A DNA stretch of 64,000 nucleotides from an uncultured Campylobacter sp. (GTDB taxonomy: Bacteria; Campylobacterota; Campylobacteria; Campylobacterales; Campylobacteraceae), in the NCBI RefSeq assembly GCF_937959485.1, contig NZ_CALGPY010000009.1, positions 1 to 64,000 of the forward strand, in the 5' to 3' direction. Positions 16,423-28,533 of the stretch are shown here, one piece after another (within the stretch, counting starts at the first letter, position 1; each line of letters opens with the position of its first letter). The notes under the pieces are model-generated. The model was not told the origin of the DNA, ran no database searches, and saw only the letters and a list, made by a program, of their open reading frames with translations. The translations under genes were made by a program, and so were the position numbers.

Positions 16423-19182
16423 ATGGACTACAAAGATACTCTCTTTCTTCCTACTACGGATTTTGCGATGCGAGGCGCACTGCCGCAAAACGAACCTGCG
16501 CGGTTTAAGGCATGGTACGAGCAGCGTAAAATTTACGAAAAGATGAAGGCTAAACGCAAGGGCGCAAGCGTTAGCTTTAATATCCACGACGGCCCGCCGT
16601 ACGCTAACGGACACCTCCACATCGGCCACGCGCTGAATAAAATTTTAAAAGACATCATCACCAAAACCCATTATTTCTTCGGCGAGGAGATCCGCTACGT
16701 GCCGGGCTGGGACTGCCACGGCCTGCCGATCGAGCAGCAAGTAGAGATTAAGCTCGGAGATAAGAAAAAATCGCTTTCAAAAGTGCAGATCCGCGAGCTT
16801 TGCAGACAGCACGCCAAAGAGTTTATCGACGTGCAGCGCAATGAATTTAAAGATATGGGGATTTTGGGCGACTGGGACGATCCGTATCTGACGCTAAAAT
16901 TTGAGTTTGAGGCTGAAATTTACAAAGCGCTCTGTCAGATCGCGAAAAAAGGAATTCTGATCGAGCGAAGTAAGCCCGTGTTTTGGAGCTGGGCGGCAAA
17001 AAGCGCGCTCGCAGAAGCCGAGGTCGAGTACAAAGACAAAGAGGACTACTCGATCTTCGTGGCGTTCGATCTAAGCGGTGAAGCAAACGCTAAAATCGGC
17101 GCGAAAGGCGCTAAAGCGGTCATCTGGACGACCACGCCTTGGACGCTACCTGCAAACGGCGCAATATCTTTGAACCCGAATGAAATTTACGCGCTGACGA
17201 GCGAAAATTTGATCCTTGCTAAACCTCTGGTCGAAAGCCTCGTAAGCCTGGGCATCACCAAGGGCGAGATCGTAAAAGAATTTAAGGCTACCGAGCTTGA
17301 GGGCTTAAACGCAATCAATCCGCTAAACGATAGGGATTCAAAATTTATCCTCGGCGAGCACGTTTTAATGGATGGCGGCACTGGGCTCGTGCATACGGCT
17401 CCCGGACACGGCGAGGACGATTATTTCGTAGGGCTTAAATACGGCATCGAGGTGATTATGCCCGTGGATGAGGGCGGCTGTTTCGACGAGACGCTTAAAA
17501 CTAAAAAACTCTTCCGCGCAGACGTCGTAGATGAGCTCGTGGGGATGCATATTTTCAAAGCAAACGAGAGAATTTTACAGATCCTAGGTCCCGCGCTTAT
17601 CAAATCCGGTAAATTCGTCCACTCCTATCCGCACTGCTGGCGCACGCACAAGCCGGTGATCTACCGCGCGACGAAGCAGTGGTTTATCGCTATGGACGAG
17701 CCTAAACTCAGCGGCAAGACGCTGCGCCAAGTAGCCCTTGAAGAGATCGAAAAGGTTAAATTTTATCCGCAAAGCGGCATCAACCGCCTAAGCTCGATGA
17801 TAGAGAACCGCCCTGATTGGTGTATCTCACGCCAGAGAGATTGGGGCGTGCCGATCGCGTTTTTCCGCGACAAAAGCACCAAAGAGCCGATCTTTGATGA
17901 AAAAATTTTAAATAATATCTACGAGATTTTTAAAGCCAAAGGCGCGGATGCTTGGTGGCAGATGGAAATTTCGGAGCTCTTGCCGCAGGACAGCGGCTAT
18001 AAGCCCGAAAATTTAGAAAAGGTGATGGATATCTTAGACGTTTGGTTCGATAGCGGCTCGACGTGGAAAGCGGTGCTACAAAGCGGCGCCTACGATGCAG
18101 GCAAATTCCCCGCGGATATGTATCTTGAGGGCAGCGACCAACACCGCGGCTGGTTTCAAAGCTCACTGCTTCTAAGCTGCGCGATTAACGAATGCGCGCC
18201 GTACAAGAGCATCCTCACGCACGGATTTACCGTCGATGAGAAGGGCCAAAAGATGAGTAAATCAGTCGGAAACGTCGTCTATCCGCAAGAGGTCGCAAAG
18301 AGCCACGGCGTGGAAATTTTACGCCTTTGGGTCGCGATGAGCGATTACTCGACCGATCTGAAGATCAGCGACAATATCCTTAAGCAGGTAAGTGAGCAGT
18401 ACCGCAAGATCCGAAATACTATAAGATTTATGCTCGCAAGCACCAGTGATTTAAATGAGATCGAGACGAGCAATTTTACGCGGCTTGACCGCTGGATCCT
18501 AACGCGCGCGGCAAACGCCTTTGCGAGCGCGGAAGCGGCGTTTAGAAACTACGATTTTTCAAAGGGCTTCAACGCCTTGCTAAATTTCTTAAGCGCCGAT
18601 CTGAGCGGAATTTATCTTGATATCTGCAAAGATAGGCTCTACTGCGACGCACCCGACGAGCCGCGCCGCAGAAGCGCGCAAAGCGCGATCGCGCTGATCA
18701 CGCGAGCGCTACTGCCTCTAATCGCGCCTACGCTAACCTACACGATCGACGAAGTGATGCAGTTTGCGCCGAGTATCATCAAAGAGGGCAAGGAAGACGC
18801 TTTCGACTTGATTTACAAGCCGATAGAATTTGACGATTTTCTAGAATTTGACGAAATTTTAATCAAATCGAGGGAGAAATTTTTCGAGCTTATCGACGCG
18901 CTGAAAAAGGACAAGATCATCAAATCGACGCTTGAGCTGGTTTTAGAAACGAGCTCGAACGAAATTTTATCAAACGACATCCTGGGCGTGGCGGATTGGT
19001 TCATGGTAAGCGACGTGGACACTCTGCAAAGCGAGGAGGCTCTGGCGGAATTTAAGATAAACGACGAAATTTTCCGCCTCGTAAAATCCTCTAAACACAA
19101 ATGCCCGAGATGCTGGAAATTTAACGCAAAAGAGCCGGATGAGCTCTGCCCGCGCTGCGCAAAGGTCATGCATGCTCGCTAG
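16423..19182 (+). CDS. ileS: Isoleucyl-tRNA synthetase
   Basis: Class I synthetase charging tRNA-Ile, 919 residues. Seen: [20 protein letters not shown] (HIGH motif) near 55-74, a CP1 editing domain with [10 protein letters not shown] near 227, the KMSKS motif in [11 protein letters not shown] near 610, and a C-terminal zinc finger with two CPRC pairs (KCPRCWKF and LCPRCAKV). I start at ATG 16423 ([10 protein letters not shown]), which has an AAAAGG site and gives the family's normal length; the frame is open 15 codons further up but without a ribosome site. First gene of a run of overlapping genes to 25216. Confidence 0.97.
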   Translation: MDYKDTLFLPTTDFAMRGALPQNEPARFKAWYEQRKIYEKMKAKRKGASVSFNIHDGPPYANGHLHIGHALNKILKDIITKTHYFFGEEIRYVPGWDCHGLPIEQQVEIKLGDKKKSLSKVQIRELCRQHAKEFIDVQRNEFKDMGILGDWDDPYLTLKFEFEAEIYKALCQIAKKGILIERSKPVFWSWAAKSALAEAEVEYKDKEDYSIFVAFDLSGEANAKIGAKGAKAVIWTTTPWTLPANGAISLNPNEIYALTSENLILAKPLVESLVSLGITKGEIVKEFKATELEGLNAINPLNDRDSKFILGEHVLMDGGTGLVHTAPGHGEDDYFVGLKYGIEVIMPVDEGGCFDETLKTKKLFRADVVDELVGMHIFKANERILQILGPALIKSGKFVHSYPHCWRTHKPVIYRATKQWFIAMDEPKLSGKTLRQVALEEIEKVKFYPQSGINRLSSMIENRPDWCISRQRDWGVPIAFFRDKSTKEPIFDEKILNNIYEIFKAKGADAWWQMEISELLPQDSGYKPENLEKVMDILDVWFDSGSTWKAVLQSGAYDAGKFPADMYLEGSDQHRGWFQSSLLLSCAINECAPYKSILTHGFTVDEKGQKMSKSVGNVVYPQEVAKSHGVEILRLWVAMSDYSTDLKISDNILKQVSEQYRKIRNTIRFMLASTSDLNEIETSNFTRLDRWILTRAANAFASAEAAFRNYDFSKGFNALLNFLSADLSGIYLDICKDRLYCDAPDEPRRRSAQSAIALITRALLPLIAPTLTYTIDEVMQFAPSIIKEGKEDAFDLIYKPIEFDDFLEFDEILIKSREKFFELIDALKKDKIIKSTLELVLETSSNEILSNDILGVADWFMVSDVDTLQSEEALAEFKINDEIFRLVKSSKHKCPRCWKFNAKEPDELCPRCAKVMHAR

Positions 19183-19278
19183 CCCCATAAGTCTCGGCTT
19201 CGTATTTTTTACGATCGCGCTGATCTGCGTAGCGACGGGCGTGGGGATCTATTTTGTGAATAAATTTAAGGATGGCAG

Positions 19279-19282
<4 letters not shown>
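19172..19282 (+). CDS. 36-residue single-span membrane protein
   Basis: A very small frame (ATG 19172, TGA 19280-19282) that starts inside the ileS 3' end (11-bp overlap) and ends in an ATGA overlap with the gatA start. It encodes one hydrophobic helix ([21 protein letters not shown]) followed by a basic tail NKFKDGR, so an N-out or anchor-like inner-membrane peptide. C. jejuni has a tiny inner-membrane protein gene at the same place between ileS and gatA, from memory of that genome (Cj1060c). The position and the coupling overlaps at both ends make translation likely. Function unknown. Confidence 0.75.
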
Positions 19283-23183
<3,901 letters not shown>

Positions 23184-23194
<11 letters not shown>

Positions 23195-23369
23195 GGAAAA
23201 AATGGAAAAAATTAATGCGCTTTTAAAAAGCCTAAACGACAAGGATCTAAGCTTGGAAGAGAGCGTGAAGCTGTATAAGCAGGGCGTCGCGCTGCTAAAG
23301 GAAGCGAAGGAAATTTTAGAAAACGCCAAACTCGAGGTTGCCGAAATAAACGCACCCGAGCAGGCTTAG
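23184..23369 (+). CDS. xseB: Exodeoxyribonuclease VII small subunit
   Basis: 61-residue helical small subunit that binds XseA. The sequence SFEEKMEKINALLKSLNDKDLSLEESVKLYKQGVALLKEAKEIL carries the family's pattern (conserved LE.S...Y..G). It overlaps the metX end by 11 bp; the ribosome site AAAGGAT lies within metX. xseA is not in the window. Confidence 0.93.
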
Positions 23370-23378
23370 GAGGCGACG

Positions 23379-24554
23379 ATGATAAACGTATGCGTTTTGC
23401 AACTACCGACGCTTTCGATGAGCGAAAATCGGATCGATTACTATATGAAGGTCGCCAAAGACAACGGCGCGCGGATCGTGCTGCTGGGCGAATATGAGCT
23501 AAATTCCTTCTTTAGCGAGCTTAAAAAGATGCCCCGTTCTATCGCCTGCGAACAGAGCGAGCACAAACAGGAGCTGATGGCGCGGTTGGCCGCCAAATAC
23601 GACCTGCATATCGTAGCGCCGATAATCAGAGCCGCAAGCGGCGCGATTTTGAGGCAGGCGGGCATTTTCGGCGGCGCGACTCAAAAAAGCGCGAACTGCA
23701 GCAGCGAAATTTCCGTAGGCCTTAAAAGCGAGCCCGGTTGCAAGGGCGAGCTAAATTTCAAGAGCGATTTAAATTCCAACGATGGTTCAAATTCTAAAGG
23801 CGCTTTAAATTCCAAAAACGAGCAGAGTTCCAAAGGCGGCTCAAGCTCCTGCGGCGCAAAATCTTTAAATTTCAAAGCCGCAAATTCCGCAGACGGTTTA
23901 AATTTAAGCGCTTCGATCCCGAGTAACTCGAACGCTTCAAATTCAAAAGCCGAAAACCAAAAAGATTCGAGCGAAGAGGAGATCTTTTGCGCGAGCGAAA
24001 ACGAGCCTATCTGGGTGAAATCCTGCGCGAAATTTTCGCCCTCGGAGGTGAAATTTTACGATCAAAATATCCTGATGGACTATCCGCACTGGAACGAGGA
24101 GGGCTTTTTCGCCAACCGCAAAAGCCGCAAAATCGGTAAAATTTCGCCGATGATCTTTAGCGAGGGCGGCGTAAAATTCGGCGTGTGCTTTGGCTACGAG
24201 GCGCATTTTGACGTATTTTGGCGCTATTTTATGCAGAAAAACGTCGGCTGCGTGCTCGTGCCGTGCGCTTCGACCTTCGAAAGCGGCGGGCGCTGGCGCG
24301 AGCTTTTGAAGATGCGCGCGTTTACGAACTCGCTCTACGTCATCCGCGCCAACCGCATCGGCGAGGCGAAATTCGGCGAGAGCGAGTTTAAATTTTACGG
24401 CGAGAGCTTCGTCGTGACCCCCGGCGGCGAGATCGCAAACGAGCTGAAAAACGAAGAGGGTGTGCTGATGTGCGAAGTGGACGCGGACGAGATCGCTGCG
24501 GCGCGCGGGCTGTGGAAATTCCGCAAAAATCTAGTTAGCAGGGGGCTTTTATGA
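23379..24554 (+). CDS. Carbon-nitrogen hydrolase (nitrilase superfamily) with a ~100-residue low-complexity insert
   Basis: 391 residues, roughly 100 more than a plain nitrilase-fold amidase. The two halves of the fold are clear: MINVCVLQLPTLSMSENRIDYYM with the glutamate segment VLLGEYEL near 34-41, and VKFGVCFGYEAHFDVFW near 265-281, whose Cys270 is the expected nucleophile. The lysine of the triad is not obvious, in or near KFYDQNILMDYPHWNEEGF. Residues ~101-205 are an S/N/K/G-rich insert built from LNSK/LNFK-like repeats. An AGGAGG site precedes the ATG. It overlaps the ThiF-like gene by 4 bp. Substrate unknown. Confidence 0.85.
   Translation: MINVCVLQLPTLSMSENRIDYYMKVAKDNGARIVLLGEYELNSFFSELKKMPRSIACEQSEHKQELMARLAAKYDLHIVAPIIRAASGAILRQAGIFGGATQKSANCSSEISVGLKSEPGCKGELNFKSDLNSNDGSNSKGALNSKNEQSSKGGSSSCGAKSLNFKAANSADGLNLSASIPSNSNASNSKAENQKDSSEEEIFCASENEPIWVKSCAKFSPSEVKFYDQNILMDYPHWNEEGFFANRKSRKIGKISPMIFSEGGVKFGVCFGYEAHFDVFWRYFMQKNVGCVLVPCASTFESGGRWRELLKMRAFTNSLYVIRANRIGEAKFGESEFKFYGESFVVTPGGEIANELKNEEGVLMCEVDADEIAAARGLWKFRKNLVSRGLL
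23679..23996 (+). repeat. Low-complexity AAATTCC-type repeats inside the nitrilase-like gene
   Basis: The insert is made of short degenerate units of ~21-27 bp carrying TTTAAATTCCAA or AAATTTCAA-like cores between A/G-rich spacers, read as LNSK, LNFK, SNSK, SSKG. It sits between two core strands of the enzyme, probably as a surface loop. Confidence 0.65.
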
Positions 24555-25216
24555 ACTACTTTCACAGGCAGATTCAGCTTTGGGGCGAGCAGACGCAGCG
24601 CGCGCTTGCGGACAAGCGCATCCTGATCATCGGCGCGGGCGGGCTTGGAAGCAGCCTTTCTTACGCGCTCGGCGCAAGCGGCATCGGGCGGATCAGCGTC
24701 GTGGATTTCGACACGGTGGCGCTTCATAACATCCACAGACAAATTTTATTCACGCTTGCAGACGAGGGCAAATTTAAAGCGGATGTTTTTAAAAGCCGCA
24801 CGGAGGCTCGCTACGACGGCGTGAGCGTGGAGGTGCATAAGAGTCGCGCGGAGGAATTTTTCGCTAGCGCGATAGGCTCGGGCGAGAAATTTGATCTGAT
24901 TTTGGATGCGACCGACAATCTCGCCACGCGTGCGCAGATCGATGCATTTGCTAAGCAAATAGGCGTGCCGTGGGTGTTTGCGTCGGTGGACAGCTGGCAG
25001 TGTCAAGTCTGCTTCGTGCAGAATGCGGATTTTAAATTTTTCCCGAGCCTAAACGCGACGGCTGCGGGCATAACGGCTGCGATCGTGATGTTTGCGGCAA
25101 GCTTTGAGGCAAACCTCGCTCTGCGTTATCTGGCGGGGCTTGAGGTCGAAAAAGACCTGCTTTACTATGTGAACTTTTTTGGCGGCGAGCTGGAAGTTAG
25201 GAAGATAAAATTGTAG
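24551..25216 (+). CDS. ThiF/MoeB/HesA-family adenylyltransferase-like protein
   Basis: 221 residues of the E1-like fold that adenylates the C-terminus of ubiquitin-like sulfur carriers (ThiS, MoaD). Seen: N-terminal YFHRQIQLWGEQTQ, nucleotide loop ILIIGAGGLGSSLSYALGASGIG near 25-47, DFDTVALHNIHRQILF near 54-69, and DLILDATDNLATRAQID near 116-132. The usual CxxC zinc pairs are absent, as in short members. Coupled to the preceding gene by an ATGA overlap. Which sulfur carrier it serves is unknown. Confidence 0.88.
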   Translation: MNYFHRQIQLWGEQTQRALADKRILIIGAGGLGSSLSYALGASGIGRISVVDFDTVALHNIHRQILFTLADEGKFKADVFKSRTEARYDGVSVEVHKSRAEEFFASAIGSGEKFDLILDATDNLATRAQIDAFAKQIGVPWVFASVDSWQCQVCFVQNADFKFFPSLNATAAGITAAIVMFAASFEANLALRYLAGLEVEKDLLYYVNFFGGELEVRKIKL

Positions 25217-25225
25217 CTTGAGGGA

Positions 25226-26419
25226 TTAGTTTTCATAAAATTCTTTTATTGCATTTTTTATCTCATCGGATGAGATCTCATCTATATATTTATCCAGCTT
25301 TTTTAAATTATCTTTATACGGCCGATCAAGCTTACGACCGTCTTTATCTCTGGTATACATATGGATGGATACCGCTTCCATTTCATTTAACTTGCTTGCA
25401 AATTTCGTATATTCATAAACATCTTTAAATGTAGAATTTCTATCTTTGCAATATTTGCGATATACCGTCGTTATAAGCGAAATTTCACTTTTAGGTATAT
25501 AATAAGTTGCATCGTAGTTTATTTTATAATAACTATCCAAACTATATATATAGTTTCTATGACAATCATCATATTTTCGTTTTAGAAATTCCGGACTCGG
25601 TTGTCCACCTACGTTATACTGCATAAGCAGCTTTAAAATCGGTTCGTAATTTGGAGTGCCCGGAAATGTATCATACAATGAAAAATCATATTCGGTAATA
25701 TCAAATCCGTCCGTCGGTTCCGCTTTATCATTTAATATTCCTTCAGGCACGACCTTTTTAATATCGTTTCCGTACCTTAGACCTACCGTAGAGTTTTTAA
25801 ATTTCCAAATATATGGCTTGTAGCCGCTTTCTAATGCCATCTTTGCTATCTCATACATATTCGTATTCGTAAGATATGAAAAGAAATAATTCGGCTCTCC
25901 TATACTAATCATAGGGTAGTCGGTCTCATAAATCAACGTAAAATTTCCGTCATCACTTATTTGTAGGGATTTTATATGGTTATAATTCGGCGGAAGCAGT
26001 CTGTTTCTAACGACTTCCGCCTCCTCAAATTTAACGCCGTTGTCTAAAAGCAGTCTTACCGTTTTAGTAGCATTATTTTCTATCGCATAAGCCATAGCGG
26101 ATAGCTTGTATTCGTCTTTTTTATGTATATCCGCACCTAGCTTTATAAGCTCTTGAGTGGTATTTGTATCATTCCAAAAGCTAGAATACATCACTGGCGT
26201 TACCCCTCCGTGCATAGTATGCTCGACGGTTAGATTGTTATCTTTCATAAATTTTAAAATTTCATCAGTTTGCTTGCTTTTTAAAAGTCTTTTTAGCTCT
26301 ACGTCAATGGCGGGTTCTTTAAATACGTTTTTTGGATTTGAATTATAATCTATATCCCAGTAGCGAAACGCAAAACTTTCAACCTCTTCTTGAGTTACGT
26401 ATTTGCTAAGACCGGGCAC
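25226..26419 (-). CDS. Ankyrin-repeat protein, main part (reading frame separated from its anchor)
   Basis: 397 residues, AT-rich compared with neighbours. Residues ~50-150 carry ankyrin repeats: TVEHTMHGGVTPVMYSSFW, then TTQELIKLGADIHKKDEYKLSAMAYAIENN and TKTVRLLLDNGVKF. The C-terminal ~240 residues match nothing I know. The first possible start here is GTG at 26419, but it has no ribosome site. A complete start signal and membrane anchor lie directly upstream in another frame (26559). Adding one C to the CCC at 26414-26416 fuses the two. Likely a periplasm-facing anchored ankyrin protein, currently frameshifted. Convergent with the ThiF-like gene. Confidence 0.75.
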   Translation of the reverse strand: MPGLSKYVTQEEVESFAFRYWDIDYNSNPKNVFKEPAIDVELKRLLKSKQTDEILKFMKDNNLTVEHTMHGGVTPVMYSSFWNDTNTTQELIKLGADIHKKDEYKLSAMAYAIENNATKTVRLLLDNGVKFEEAEVVRNRLLPPNYNHIKSLQISDDGNFTLIYETDYPMISIGEPNYFFSYLTNTNMYEIAKMALESGYKPYIWKFKNSTVGLRYGNDIKKVVPEGILNDKAEPTDGFDITEYDFSLYDTFPGTPNYEPILKLLMQYNVGGQPSPEFLKRKYDDCHRNYIYSLDSYYKINYDATYYIPKSEISLITTVYRKYCKDRNSTFKDVYEYTKFASKLNEMEAVSIHMYTRDKDGRKLDRPYKDNLKKLDKYIDEISSDEIKNAIKEFYEN

Positions 26420-26559
26420 TTGGAGACATTTGTATCTGAAGTAACGGTAAAATTAGTTCGTTTGCGCTCCGTAAAACCAGATCTTTCGGCTAGCAGATAC
26501 AGTGCACATACGACCACAGCGCAGATAGCGTAAATAAACCGAAGTTTGAAGTCTTTCAA
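26395..26559 (-). pseudogene. N-terminal membrane anchor of the ankyrin protein, in a different frame
   Basis: From TTG at 26559 the frame reads MKDFKLRFIYAICAVVVCAL and on into LLAERSGF: a basic start and one hydrophobic helix, typical of a signal anchor. A strong AAAGGGGAGG site lies about 7 bp upstream and a TATAAT at 26607-26612, so translation should begin here. The frame ends at 26395 after a short polar linker, overlapping the ankyrin frame by 25 bp. Loss of one C in a three-C run explains the split. The longer frame from 26580 (another TTG) would place the ribosome site inside the gene. Confidence 0.65.
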
Positions 26560-26606
26560 AATTTTCCTCCCCTTTAACAAAACGTCATTTTGCTATTTTC
26601 GAGCGC

Positions 26607-26612
26607 ATTATA
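26607..26612 (-). promoter_or_regulatory. -10 element of the ankyrin gene
   Basis: Perfect TATAAT on the minus strand in the context GCTATAATGCGC, 48 bp before the TTG at 26559. Confidence 0.5.
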
Positions 26613-26649
26613 GCCCAGATTAAATTAAATCGAAATTTTAACATGGCGG

Positions 26650-26680
26650 GCGGGTAAATTTTTATATAAATTTAGCCCGC
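26650..26680 (-). terminator. Hairpin downstream of the Rrf2 regulator gene
   Basis: GCGGG-TAAATTT and AAATTTA-GCCCGC form a ~12-bp stem with one bulge and a 6-base loop, placed between the Rrf2 gene and the ankyrin promoter. The T-tail is poor on both strands, so it may be a weak terminator or a barrier hairpin. Confidence 0.4.
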
Positions 26681-26738
26681 AAGCCTTGAAATTCGAGCAA
26701 ATTTAGAATATAAATGCGTATTTAAAATTTTAATAGCT

Positions 26739-27149
26739 CTATCCTAGATCGTGCAGCAGATCCGCCAAGCTCACGCTTGATAAGGATCTTTTAAAATCAT
26801 TCTGAATACGAGCAAATCGCGGCGCGAGTACCGCCTCGATCTTGCCGCCCACGGGGCAGGCGCTAGGCGAGCCTTTGTGCAGGCGAAACATCGCGCCCTC
26901 CTCGCTCACCGCCTCGTAAATGTCTAAAAGCGTGATGAGCCGCGCGTCGCGAGCCAGCGTGATGCCGCCCACACCCGCGGTCGTGAGTACCAAGGCTGCG
27001 TTTCTTAGCTGCGAGATCAGCTTGCGCGCGATGGCGGGGTTTATCCCCGAGCTTGCGGCGACGAAATCGCCCGTGACCTTCTCCTCGCGAAAATACGCAA
27101 CGCAAAGCATGATGTGAACCGCGAGTGAAAATTTGATACCTACTTGCAT
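26739..27149 (-). CDS. Rrf2-family transcriptional regulator
   Basis: 136 residues. N-terminal winged helix with the Rrf2 pattern MQVGIKFSLAVHIMLCVAYF, then NPAIARKLISQLRNAALVLTTAGVGGITLARD (recognition helix and wing). It lacks the three-cysteine Fe-S set of IscR/NsrR; cysteines seen are Cys16 in the first helix and Cys98 in SACPVGG, as in YwnA-like members that respond to electrophiles rather than iron-sulfur state. Stands next to the NAD(P)-binding and cupin genes it may control; the paired inverted repeats at 28390-28461 are candidate sites, an inference. Confidence 0.9.
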   Translation of the reverse strand: MQVGIKFSLAVHIMLCVAYFREEKVTGDFVAASSGINPAIARKLISQLRNAALVLTTAGVGGITLARDARLITLLDIYEAVSEEGAMFRLHKGSPSACPVGGKIEAVLAPRFARIQNDFKRSLSSVSLADLLHDLG

Positions 27150-27229
27150 AACCAGCCTTGATTTAAATTTAAAACCGCATGTTGATTTCGTGCGGCGTTA
27201 TTTTAGCTAAATTACGCAAAATTTTAAGC

Positions 27230-27865
27230 TCACGCTCTCTCGCCGACTGCGGTAAAGCGCTTTTGCACGAAATTTCTATTTTTTAGCTCGTCAATGATCG
27301 CGATCGCAAGATCGGCGTAGCTGATGTAGCTCTCGTTTTGCGAGTTTAGTATGACGTGATCGTTACCGAGCACGTATTTGCCGGTGCGAGCGCCATCTGC
27401 GTCGTAGTCTCCGGCAGGCGAGACGTATGTCCAGGGCACGTCAGATTTGGTTTTTAGCTCAAAAAACGACTCCGCAGCCGCCCTTGCCACGCCCATATAC
27501 TCAGGCGGGAAGCCCGGCGTATCCATAGCCATAGTACCTTTGTCGTCCACAAGCAGCGTGCCGGCGCCGCCTACGATGATTAGCCTCGTGCTGCTACCGC
27601 TTAGCAAATTTGCAAGATGAACTGCTACCTTTTTGTATAGAGGAAAGGTCGCGTCAGTAAAGGCGCCAAATGCGCTGATAACGGCGTCAAAGCCCGCTAG
27701 ATCGGGCCTTGCTAGCTCAAAAATATCTTTGTAGGCGACCTTTATATCGCTATTTTTATACTCTTTGTTTCGCACGATCGCCGTAACGTCGTAGCCTTGT
27801 TTTAGGGCCTCTTGCACCAAATTTGAACCCGATTTTCCGTTTGCACCTATGATTGCTACTTTCAT
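27230..27865 (-). CDS. NAD(P)-binding oxidoreductase (NmrA-like / short atypical SDR)
   Basis: 211 residues of Rossmann fold: IIGANGKSGSNLVQEALKQGYDVTAIVRN gives the GxxGxxG dinucleotide loop, followed by VISAFGAFTD and LIIVGGAGTLLVD strands. This family includes quinone-reductase-like and redox-sensor proteins; no active-site Tyr-Lys pair of classical SDRs is evident. An AAAGGAGAAAC site precedes the ATG. Same direction as the cupin and Rrf2 genes. A role in electrophile or oxidative stress is suggested only by the neighbours. Confidence 0.88.
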   Translation of the reverse strand: MKVAIIGANGKSGSNLVQEALKQGYDVTAIVRNKEYKNSDIKVAYKDIFELARPDLAGFDAVISAFGAFTDATFPLYKKVAVHLANLLSGSSTRLIIVGGAGTLLVDDKGTMAMDTPGFPPEYMGVARAAAESFFELKTKSDVPWTYVSPAGDYDADGARTGKYVLGNDHVILNSQNESYISYADLAIAIIDELKNRNFVQKRFTAVGERA

Positions 27866-27992
27866 TGTTTCTCCTTTAAATTTGATTTATTTGATCGCAT
27901 AACCGCTGCGCCCGCCCCGCAGGGCGCGTCTTGCCCGCCGCACGGTTTAAAATTTACACCCGCGCTTTGCCACATACTTGTCTTGCGAAATT

Positions 27993-28367
27993 TTACAGCC
28001 AGCTTGGCTTTACATCGTCGTTTACCACTCCATCGTCCATCGTGTACTGCTCCAGGCTGCCGCGTTTGGTCTGGATACAGATAAACTTCATCCCCTGCGC
28101 GCCCGCCTTGAAGCACCTTTTGCCGTCCGGATCGATGCGGATCGCGTCGCCCTCACCGACTGCCTTCTCCTCGCCGTCTATAAAAAGCGTACCGCCGCCT
28201 TTTAGCACCAAGTAAAGCTCCTCGTTTTGCTTGTGCGAATGCACGAACGGCACGCTCGCGTTTGCGGGAAGCTCGTTGATAGAAAGCTCGCAGCCGCTTA
28301 AGCCTAGAGCTTCTTTTAGCTCGACTCTCGGTTCGCTTTTCGTTGAAACGATCTTGTAGTTTGACAT
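27993..28367 (-). CDS. Cupin-domain protein
   Basis: 124 residues forming one cupin barrel. Seen: cupin motif 1 FVHSHKQNEELYLVLKGGG at ~41-59 (His43, His45 and a glutamate as metal ligands) and motif 2 around RIDPDGKRCFKAG near 97-109, which lacks the usual motif-2 histidine. The ATG at 28367 has AAGGAGAAA upstream. Transcribed from the divergent promoter region with two inverted repeats. Substrate unknown. Confidence 0.88.
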   Translation of the reverse strand: MSNYKIVSTKSEPRVELKEALGLSGCELSINELPANASVPFVHSHKQNEELYLVLKGGGTLFIDGEEKAVGEGDAIRIDPDGKRCFKAGAQGMKFICIQTKRGSLEQYTMDDGVVNDDVKPSWL

Positions 28368-28389
28368 CTTTTTCTCCTTAGAAATTTTT

Positions 28390-28412
28390 GTTGTAATGCT
28401 ATAACTTACAAC
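28390..28412. promoter_or_regulatory. Operator 1 (GTTGTAA-N9-TTACAAC)
   Basis: Perfect 7-bp inverted repeat with a 9-bp spacer, 22 bp upstream of the cupin start. Its centre is about 49 bp from that of operator 2, with back-to-back -10 elements between them. A dimeric winged-helix repressor is the natural candidate; the nearby Rrf2 protein is the first guess. Confidence 0.7.
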
Positions 28413-28422
28413 CTATGAGCGA

Positions 28423-28430
28423 AGTATAAT
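28423..28430. promoter_or_regulatory. Overlapping divergent -10 elements
   Basis: TATAAT on the plus strand (28425-28430, for the ABC-like gene at 28534) and TATACT on the minus strand (28428-28423, for the cupin gene) overlap and lie exactly between the two operators. Confidence 0.5.
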
Positions 28431-28438
28431 CAAATTTT

Positions 28439-28461
28439 GTTGTAATGTCAAGAGTTACAGC
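28439..28461. promoter_or_regulatory. Operator 2 (GTTGTAA-N9-TTACAGC)
   Basis: Second copy of the inverted repeat, with one mismatch in the right arm and flanking TTTT/AAAA that lengthens the dyad. It would cover the plus-strand start site and the minus-strand -35 region. Confidence 0.7.
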
Positions 28462-28533
28462 AAAAATTCCGAAAAATTTGACGCAAATTTTAAAATCAGC
28501 TAAAATCCGCGCGATTTTAAACAAAGGAATTTT

